From NCBI RefSeq assembly GCF_900696085.1, contig NZ_CAADFC020000012.1, positions 62,001 to 126,000 on the forward strand: a stretch of 64,000 nt of DNA, read 5' to 3'. Under the pieces are notes generated by a model. That model ran no database searches and was not told where the DNA came from. It worked only from the letters and a program-made list of their open reading frames with translations. This stretch comes from Bradyrhizobium ivorense. Lineage in GTDB: Bacteria > Pseudomonadota > Alphaproteobacteria > Rhizobiales > Xanthobacteraceae. Both the position numbers and the translations under genes were made by a program. Positions 58,039-64,000 of this stretch are shown here, piece by piece; position 1 is the stretch's first letter, and each line of letters opens with the position of its first letter.

Positions 58039-59289
58039 ATGCGATACTCTTTCCTCACCCTTGGCCGCGCGGCGCTGCGCGGCCATCGCGACTGGCAGCC
58101 TGCATGGCGCGATGCCGAGCCGCGGCCGAGCTATGACATCGTCGTCGTCGGCGGCGGCGGCCACGGTCTCGCAACAGCCTATTATCTTGCAAAGAAGCAC
58201 GGCCTGCGGAACGTCGCGGTGCTGGAAAAGGGCTGGATCGGCTCCGGCAACGCCGGACGCAACACCACCATCATCCGCTCCAACTACCTGCTTCCCGGAA
58301 ACGAGCCGTTCTACGAATGGTCGATGAAGCTATGGGAGGGGCTTGAGCAGGAGCTCAACTACAACGCCATGGTGAGTCAGCGCGGCGTGCTCAACGTGTT
58401 TCACTCCGATGCACAACGCGATGCCTTCGCGCGCCGCGGCAACGCCATGCGGCTGGCCGGAGCGGACGCCGAGCTGATCGACACGGACGCCGTTCGCCGC
58501 ATTCTGCCATTCGCCGATTTCGACAATGCCCGCTTTCCGATCAAGGGCGGCTTGCTGCAGCGTCGCGGCGGCACTGCCCGTCACGACGCCGTGGTGTGGG
58601 GTTACGCACGCGGTGCGAGCGATCTCGGTGTCGACATCGTGCAGAATTGCGAGGTTACCGGCTTCCTGCGTGAAGGCGATCGTGTGATCGCCGTCGAGAC
58701 CACGCGTGGCACCATTCATGCCGGAAAGGTCGGACTGGCGGTCGCCGGCAGCAGCTCCAGGGTCGCGAAGTTGCTTGGTCTCAGGCTGCCGATCGAGAGC
58801 CATCTGATACAGGCCTTCGTGTCCGAGGCCGTCAAGCCGCTGATCCCCTGTGTCGTCACCTTCGGCGCCGGCCACTTCTACATCAGCCAGTCCGACAAGG
58901 GCGGCCTGGTGTTCGGCGGAGACATCGACGGCTACAACTCCTATGCCCAGCGCGGCAACCTGCCCGTCGTCGAGGACGTCTGCGAAGGCGGCATGGCATT
59001 GATGCCGATCATCGGACGCGTCCGCATCCTTCGTAATTGGGCCGGCCTGCTCGACATGTCGATGGACGGCTCGCCGATCATCGACCGCACGCCGCTCGAC
59101 GGGCTCTATCTGAATTCGGGCTGGTGCTATGGCGGCTTCAAGGCGACGCCGGCTTCGGGCTGGTGCTTCGCGCACCTGCTCGCGCGCGACGAACATCATG
59201 AGGTCGCGTCCGACTACCGGTTGGACCGTTTCGAAACTGGCCATCTCATCGACGAAAAGGGCCAGGGCGCCCAACCCAACCTCCATTGA
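58039..59289 (+). CDS. soxB: Sarcosine oxidase beta subunit
   Basis: A 416-residue FAD/FMN-binding subunit of heterotetrameric sarcosine oxidase, which demethylates sarcosine to glycine with formation of 5,10-methylene-THF and peroxide. The dinucleotide motif is IVVVGGGGHGLATAYYLAKKHG (residues ~34-55). The histidine for covalent FMN attachment is in GGTARHDAVVWGYARGASDLG. The start at MRYSFLTLGRAALRGHRDW matches the family; an earlier ATG overlaps the regulator's promoter. It begins the sox operon, divergent from the GlxA-type gene. Confidence 0.93.
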   Translation: MRYSFLTLGRAALRGHRDWQPAWRDAEPRPSYDIVVVGGGGHGLATAYYLAKKHGLRNVAVLEKGWIGSGNAGRNTTIIRSNYLLPGNEPFYEWSMKLWEGLEQELNYNAMVSQRGVLNVFHSDAQRDAFARRGNAMRLAGADAELIDTDAVRRILPFADFDNARFPIKGGLLQRRGGTARHDAVVWGYARGASDLGVDIVQNCEVTGFLREGDRVIAVETTRGTIHAGKVGLAVAGSSSRVAKLLGLRLPIESHLIQAFVSEAVKPLIPCVVTFGAGHFYISQSDKGGLVFGGDIDGYNSYAQRGNLPVVEDVCEGGMALMPIIGRVRILRNWAGLLDMSMDGSPIIDRTPLDGLYLNSGWCYGGFKATPASGWCFAHLLARDEHHEVASDYRLDRFETGHLIDEKGQGAQPNLH

Positions 59290-59310
59290 GATTGCGACGA
59301 GTGTCCCGAA

Positions 59311-59565
59311 ATGCGTATCCGATGTCCTTATTGCGGTGAGCGCGACCTCAGCGAGTATATCTATCACGGCGACATGGCGGCGCGCCCCGATCCCGCGGCG
59401 CCCGACGCGCAGCGGCGATTCTATGAGGCGGTGTATCTCCGAGACAATCCCGCCGGCCCGCATGAGGAACTCTGGTACCACGCCAATGGCTGCCGGGGCT
59501 GGCTGCGCGTGCGGCGCGACACGCGGACGCACGAGATTCTCGATACGGCATTCGCGGGCTCCTGA
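59311..59565 (+). CDS. soxD: Sarcosine oxidase delta subunit
   Basis: An 84-residue zinc-binding subunit. The N-terminal CPYCGERDLSEYIYHGDM has the Cys-x-x-Cys and the His of the zinc site. The conserved LWYHANGCRGWLRVRRDTRTHEI region ends the protein. It lies between soxB and soxA with 21- and 2-base gaps, the standard soxBDAG order. Confidence 0.93.
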   Translation: MRIRCPYCGERDLSEYIYHGDMAARPDPAAPDAQRRFYEAVYLRDNPAGPHEELWYHANGCRGWLRVRRDTRTHEILDTAFAGS

Positions 59566-59567
59566 TC

Positions 59568-62552
59568 ATGGTCAATCCCGCTGGACCACACAGGCTTGCA
59601 ACAGGCGGACAGATCGATCGCACAACGCGCCTGCGATTCTTCTTTGATGGGGTGTCGTATTCAGGCTTCCCCGGCGACACCCTTGCCGCGGCGCTGCTCG
59701 CGAACGGGGTCAGGCTGGTCGGCCGCTCGTTCAAATATCACCGGCCGCGCGGCATCCTGACCGCCGGCTCGGAAGAGCCCAACGCACTCGTCGAACTGCG
59801 GCGCAATGCGCGACGCGAGCCGAACACGCGCGCCACCACGATCGAACTGTTCGATTGGCTCGAGGCGCGCAGCCAGAACCGCTGGCCGTCGCTGAAGGTC
59901 GATGTCGGCGCACTCAGCTCGGTGCTCTCACCCCTGTTTGTCGCAGGCTTCTACTACAAGACCTTCATGTGGCCGGCTTCCTTCTGGGAGAAGGTCTATG
60001 AGCCAGCGATCCGCCGTGCGGCGGGTCTCGGACGCGCCAGCGGCGAAGCCGACCCCGACGGCTACGAGAAGACACACGCCTTCTGCGACCTTCTCGTCGT
60101 CGGAAGTGGAGCCGCGGGTCTCGCGGCAGCCCTGGCAGCCGGCCGGGCCGGCGCGCGCGTCATACTCTGCGAGGAAGACTTCGTGTTTGGCGGACGGCTC
60201 AATGCCGATACATGCGAGGTCGATTCCCTTGCCGGGGCGACCTGGGCCGAGCAGGCCGTCGCCGAGCTGCAGGCCTTGTCAAACGTCCGCATGCTGCTCC
60301 GGACCACCGTGTTTGGTGTCTACGATGGCGGCACCTACGGCGCAGTCGAGCGGGTGTCCGATCATCTGCTGGTGCCCGCACCGCACCAACCGCGTCAGCG
60401 GCTCTGGAAGATCGTCGCCAGGCGCAGCGTGCTAGCCGCCGGCGCGATCGAGCGGCCGATCGTGTTCGGCGGCAACGACCGTCCCGGTGTCATGTTGGCG
60501 TCCGCCGTGCGGACCTATCTGAACCGGTTCGCGGTTGCGCCCGGCCGTCGTGCAGCCGTGTTCGCGAGTTGCGACGATGCGTGGTCCACCGCATTCGACC
60601 TGGCGCGACACCGGATTGAGGTCGCGGCCATTCTCGACGCACGGCCGCAGGTCGATCGGGCTCTCGCGGACCGTGCGAAAGAGTTGGGAATCGCGGTGAT
60701 CGCAGGCGCGCAGGTCATCGATACGCGCGGCGGCCACGAGCTGAAGACCATCGTATTCCGGAACGGCAGCAATCGCACCGGCGAGCTGGAGGTGGACTTG
60801 CTGGCCGTCTCCGGTGGGTGGAATGCGAATCTGGCGCTGGCGACCCATCTGGGGAACCGTCCGGAATGGTCCGACAAGGTCGCAAGTTTCATTCCCGGCA
60901 AGGCGCCGCCTGGTATGGCGGTGGTCGGCGCCGCCGCCGGCCACTTCACACTGTCGAGCGCCCTGCGTGATGGCATCATGGCCGGAACGCAAGCGGCAGA
61001 AACCATGGGCTTCGCCGCAAAGGCGATGGCTGTTCCACAAGCCCATGAGGAGTTCGACGGTGTCACGCCGCTCTCGCATGTCGCCGCCTCGCGTTCGAAG
61101 TCGTTCGTCGATTTTCAGAACGACGTCACCAGCGACGACGTCGCGCTCGCCGCGCGCGAAGGCTTCAGGTCCGTCGAGCTGCTCAAGCGCTACACCACGC
61201 TCGGCATGGCGACCGACCAGGGCAAGACCTCGAACCTGAACGGCCACGCCATGATGGCCGAGCTGACCGGCAAAGCCATCAGCGATGTCGGCACCACCAT
61301 GTTGCGTCCGCCCTATACGCCGGTCGCAATCGCGGCGTTTGCCGGCCACCATCGCGGCAAAGAGTTTCGGCCGACCCGCCTGACGGCCGGACACGGCTGG
61401 GCCAACGAAAGCGGCGCCACCTTCGTCGAGGCCGGACAATGGCTGCGCGCGCAATGGTTCGCGCAACCCGGCGAGACGGACTGGCTGGCGACGGTGAGCC
61501 GTGAGGTGCGCGAGACACGCGAGCGGGTCGGTGTCTGCGACGTCTCGACGCTCGGCAAGATCGACGTCCAGGGCAGCGATGCCGGGGTATTTCTCGACCG
61601 CGTCTATGCCAACACGTTCTCGACGCTGCCGGTCGGCAAGGTGCGCTACGGCCTGATGTTGCGCGAAGACGGCATCGTGATGGATGACGGCACCAGCGCG
61701 CGATTTGCGCCCGATCACTACATGATGTCGACCACGACGGCGAACGCCAGCAAGGTCATGCAGCATCTCGAGCACGCCCGCCAGGTGCTGTGGCCGGAGC
61801 TCGACGTTCAGCTCGCGTCGGTCACGGAGCAGTGGTCGCAATATTCGATCGCCGGCCCACGCTCACGCAATCTCCTGGCACGCCTGCTCTGCGGCGCCTA
61901 CGACGTGTCGGACGCGACGCTGCCCTATCTGGGTTGCGCCGAGTTCACCTGGCGCGGCGTATCGGCACGCATTTATCGCGTCTCGTTTTCCGGAGAGCTC
62001 GCCTACGAGCTCGCCGTGCCGGCGACGTTCGGCGACGCGGCGATCCGGGCAATCATGGATGCTGGAGCCGGATACGGCGCGGTCCCCTACGGCACCGAAG
62101 CGCTCGGCGTCATGCGCATCGAGAAGGGACATGTCGCCGGCAACGAGCTCAACGGCACAACCACCGCAGCGGATCTCGGCCTCGGCCGCATGATGTCGCA
62201 GAAGAAGGACTTCATTGGACGGGTTCTGGCACAGCGCCCTGGCTTGACCGCCGCCGACCGGCCGGCCCTGGTCGGCATCAGACCCGTCGATCGCGGCGAA
62301 CGGCTCCGCGCCGGCGCGCACTTCCTCGCGCCGGGTGCCGCGGCGACCATGAAGCACGACGAAGGATACGTCACCTCCGTCGCCTTCTCTCCGATGCTCG
62401 GGCACTGGATCGGGCTCGGCTTGCTCAAGCATGGCCCCTCCCGCTACGGCCAGCATGTGCGCGCCTATGATCCGGTCCGGAACGGCGACATCCTGGTCGA
62501 GGTGGTGCCGCCGGTCTTCCTCGACCCCGAAGGAAAAAATCTCCATGGCTGA
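59568..62552 (+). CDS. soxA: Sarcosine oxidase alpha subunit
   Basis: A 994-residue subunit with an N-terminal ferredoxin-like part (LRFFFDGVSYSGFPGDTLAAALLANGV...SFKYHRPRGI), an NAD-binding domain with VVGSGAAGLAAALAAGRAGARVILCEED (about residues 170-200), a central dehydrogenase part, and a C-terminal aminomethyltransferase (GcvT-like) domain from about residue 610 that binds tetrahydrofolate (VCDVSTLGKIDVQGSDAGVFLDRVYANTFSTLPVGKVRYGLMLREDGIVMDDGT). This domain captures the methyl-derived carbon. Length is normal for the family. It overlaps soxG by eight bases. Confidence 0.95.
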   Translation: MVNPAGPHRLATGGQIDRTTRLRFFFDGVSYSGFPGDTLAAALLANGVRLVGRSFKYHRPRGILTAGSEEPNALVELRRNARREPNTRATTIELFDWLEARSQNRWPSLKVDVGALSSVLSPLFVAGFYYKTFMWPASFWEKVYEPAIRRAAGLGRASGEADPDGYEKTHAFCDLLVVGSGAAGLAAALAAGRAGARVILCEEDFVFGGRLNADTCEVDSLAGATWAEQAVAELQALSNVRMLLRTTVFGVYDGGTYGAVERVSDHLLVPAPHQPRQRLWKIVARRSVLAAGAIERPIVFGGNDRPGVMLASAVRTYLNRFAVAPGRRAAVFASCDDAWSTAFDLARHRIEVAAILDARPQVDRALADRAKELGIAVIAGAQVIDTRGGHELKTIVFRNGSNRTGELEVDLLAVSGGWNANLALATHLGNRPEWSDKVASFIPGKAPPGMAVVGAAAGHFTLSSALRDGIMAGTQAAETMGFAAKAMAVPQAHEEFDGVTPLSHVAASRSKSFVDFQNDVTSDDVALAAREGFRSVELLKRYTTLGMATDQGKTSNLNGHAMMAELTGKAISDVGTTMLRPPYTPVAIAAFAGHHRGKEFRPTRLTAGHGWANESGATFVEAGQWLRAQWFAQPGETDWLATVSREVRETRERVGVCDVSTLGKIDVQGSDAGVFLDRVYANTFSTLPVGKVRYGLMLREDGIVMDDGTSARFAPDHYMMSTTTANASKVMQHLEHARQVLWPELDVQLASVTEQWSQYSIAGPRSRNLLARLLCGAYDVSDATLPYLGCAEFTWRGVSARIYRVSFSGELAYELAVPATFGDAAIRAIMDAGAGYGAVPYGTEALGVMRIEKGHVAGNELNGTTTAADLGLGRMMSQKKDFIGRVLAQRPGLTAADRPALVGIRPVDRGERLRAGAHFLAPGAAATMKHDEGYVTSVAFSPMLGHWIGLGLLKHGPSRYGQHVRAYDPVRNGDILVEVVPPVFLDPEGKNLHG

Positions 62553-63153
62553 GCTGTCGCCGACATCCGCTTTGTCTTCAGTCCCGCGCGGCGCGCCAGG
62601 CGGCGGGGTGACGATCATGGAGCGTCGCGGTCTCGCGCTCATGACCATGCAGGCCCGCCGGGGACAGGAGCACGCCCTGCGCTCGCGCATTGCGCAGTCC
62701 TGCCAGGCGGATCTGCCGGAGCGCCCCGCCTTCGTGACAGGTCGCGACATCGCATTCGTCGGCCTCGGCCCGCAAACCTGGTTCGTCATGAGCGAGGCCG
62801 ACACGCCGGCTTTCCATGCCTCTTTCAGGTCGCTGGTAGGCGGGACGGCGTCGATATCGGATCAGAGCGGCGGTTACGCGGTGTTTCGGGTCGGCGGCAG
62901 GGCGACCAGGGAGGCCCTCGCCAAGGGATTCCCGATCGATCTCGACGGACGCGCATTCAACAGCGGCGACGCCGCCACCACGATCGTGTCCCATATCGGC
63001 GCCACGATCTGGCGACGCGAGGACGCGCCTGACGGGAGTGCCTGCTTCGAGATCAGCCTGTTCCGCAGCCTCGCGCGCAGCTTTTGGCACTGGTTCTCCG
63101 AAAGCGCCGCCGAATACGGTTTGACCTGGCAGGATCTGCCAGCCGATCTGTGA
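62545..63153 (+). CDS. soxG: Sarcosine oxidase gamma subunit
   Basis: A 202-residue subunit. Family features are VGLGPQTWFVMSEA, ISDQSGGYAVFRVGGRATREALAKGFPIDLDGRAF and HIGATIWRREDAPDGSACFEISLFRSLARSFWHWFSESAAEYG. The ATG lies inside the end of soxA. It completes the tetrameric oxidase; no THF-linked genes other than purU follow within the window. Confidence 0.92.
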   Translation: MAELSPTSALSSVPRGAPGGGVTIMERRGLALMTMQARRGQEHALRSRIAQSCQADLPERPAFVTGRDIAFVGLGPQTWFVMSEADTPAFHASFRSLVGGTASISDQSGGYAVFRVGGRATREALAKGFPIDLDGRAFNSGDAATTIVSHIGATIWRREDAPDGSACFEISLFRSLARSFWHWFSESAAEYGLTWQDLPADL

Positions 63154-63180
63154 AATCCTTCAACACCGTCGATCCGCACC

Positions 63181-64000
63181 ATGACCGCCAGCAGTTATAT
63201 TTTGACGTTCTCCTGTCCGAACCGGCCCGGCATTGTCGCCGCGGTGGCGCGAACGCTGTTCGACGTGGGCGGTAATATTCAGGAAGCCCATCAGTATGAT
63301 GACGTCGAGACCAATCTCTTCTTCGCGCGCATCCGCTTCAACTTCGTCGCGAACGACAACTTGACCGCTTGCCGGGTCGCGCTGTCGGAACTGGCCGAGG
63401 GCCTGACCATGCAATGGAAGCTGCGCGCAACGTCGGACAAGGCGCGGGTTCTGATCCTGGTGTCACGTTTCGACCACTGCCTCGCCGACCTGCTCTACCG
63501 CTGGCGCATCGGCGAACTCGCGATCGACATCTCCGGCATTGTCTCCAATCATCCCGGCGAAACCTACGTCCACCACGATCTGAGCGGTATCGCCTTCGAT
63601 CATCTCCCGGTTACACCGCAGACAAAGGAGCAGCAGGAAGCGAGGATCTGGCAAATCGTCGAGGACCGGCAGATCGACCTCGTCGTGCTCGCGCGCTACA
63701 TGCAGATCCTGTCCGACGACCTCTCGACCCGGCTCGCCGGGCGATGCATCAATATCCACCATTCATTCCTGCCGGGCTTCAAGGGTGCCAAGCCCTATCA
63801 TCAGGCGCATGGTCGCGGGGTCAAGCTGATCGGCGCCACGGCGCACTATGTCACGGCCGACCTCGACGAGGGCCCGATCATCGAGCAGGACGTCGAGCGC
63901 ATCTCCCATCAGGACCGGCCGGACGATCTCGTGCGCAAGGGCCGCGATATCGAGCGGCGCGTGCTGTCACGCGCCGTGTTCTGGCACATCGACGGCCGCG
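63181..64000 (+). CDS. purU: Formyltetrahydrofolate deformylase, 3' truncated by window edge
   Basis: The first 273 residues of a ~285-residue hydrolase that turns 10-formyl-THF into THF and formate. The N-terminal ACT domain is YILTFSCPNRPGIVAAVARTLFDVGGNIQEAHQYDD. The catalytic formyltransferase part has VLARYMQILS, INIHHSFLPGFKGAKPYHQAHGRGVKLIGATAHYVTADLDEGPIIEQD. The motif asparagine/histidine pair is in CINIHHSFLP. No stop is reached by the end. In sox operons PurU helps regenerate THF from the one-carbon units released by sarcosine. Confidence 0.93.
   Translation, partial: MTASSYILTFSCPNRPGIVAAVARTLFDVGGNIQEAHQYDDVETNLFFARIRFNFVANDNLTACRVALSELAEGLTMQWKLRATSDKARVLILVSRFDHCLADLLYRWRIGELAIDISGIVSNHPGETYVHHDLSGIAFDHLPVTPQTKEQQEARIWQIVEDRQIDLVVLARYMQILSDDLSTRLAGRCINIHHSFLPGFKGAKPYHQAHGRGVKLIGATAHYVTADLDEGPIIEQDVERISHQDRPDDLVRKGRDIERRVLSRAVFWHIDGR

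Noticed and set aside
60432..61841. 469-codon minus-strand reading frame opposite soxA
   Set aside because: Antisense shadow of a well-supported gene; no motif or ribosome binding site.
1..64000. CRISPR array, rRNA, tRNA or prophage
   Set aside because: No regular direct repeat with spacers, no conserved RNA sequence and no phage structural or integrase gene was recognised on either strand.

Overview
The window looks like chromosome of a Bradyrhizobium-type alphaproteobacterium. The DNA is very GC-rich, gene families and operon layouts are rhizobial, and at least six families of short palindromic intergenic repeats typical of that group are scattered through it. No rRNA, tRNA, CRISPR array, phage or intact insertion sequence was seen. 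One gene runs off each end: phnM at the left and purU at the right.

Layout. 1-1.7 kb: end of a phosphonate (C-P lyase) operon, phnM plus a 2H-phosphoesterase-like gene. 1.75-9.3 kb, minus strand: hemC, pncA, an L-aspartate dehydrogenase (nadX-like), a secreted M20 peptidase, then a compact module of exported RidA, cytochrome c and Tat-type flavin amine oxidase, and a deaminase-like gene. 9.6-13.1 kb: acyltransferase, lytic transglycosylase and O-methyltransferase. 13.3-19.9 kb: an amino-acid uptake and metabolism locus with two Aap-type permeases, an RpiR/SIS regulator, a class III aminotransferase, an AapJ-type binding protein and an Asp/Glu-racemase-family protein. A perfect 11-bp inverted repeat lies at the regulator start. 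20-30.4 kb: DUF3829 protein with decayed duplications behind it, a frame-disrupted MFS pump, DUF983, a MocR regulator, a serine hydrolase, a triple rhodanese, and glgC-glgA. 30.4-41.5 kb: a second serine hydrolase, DUF417 protein, TonB-dependent siderophore receptor with a PepSY partner, an MFS-SDR pair divergent from a TetR regulator, and a secreted hypothetical.

41.8-51.2 kb: a peroxiredoxin, an IS remnant that truncates a HAD phosphatase gene, and a minus-strand operon of a Ugp-like ABC importer (binding protein and two permeases, no ATPase), glycerophosphodiesterase, PhoD phosphatase, SorC-family regulator and polyol-type dehydrogenase. The same bipartite element, CATTTGTA-N11-ACATATGT, lies upstream of the importer and upstream of the dehydrogenase. 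51.5-56.6 kb: a urease operon (ureE-F-AB-C-G-D) with a fused gamma/beta subunit and a divergent alpha subunit that keeps the catalytic residues. 57-64 kb: a GlxA-type AraC regulator divergent from soxB-D-A-G (tetrameric sarcosine oxidase) and purU.

How the parts may work together. Sarcosine and urea are the two products of creatinase, so adjacent sarcosine oxidase and urease clusters suggest a creatine/creatinine (or related N-methylated guanidino compound) utilisation locus whose first enzyme lies outside the window. The amine oxidase, cytochrome c and RidA genes suggest periplasmic amine oxidation in which the cytochrome takes the electrons and the exported RidA clears the imine product. 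Both ABC importers lack an ATPase here and must borrow one encoded elsewhere.
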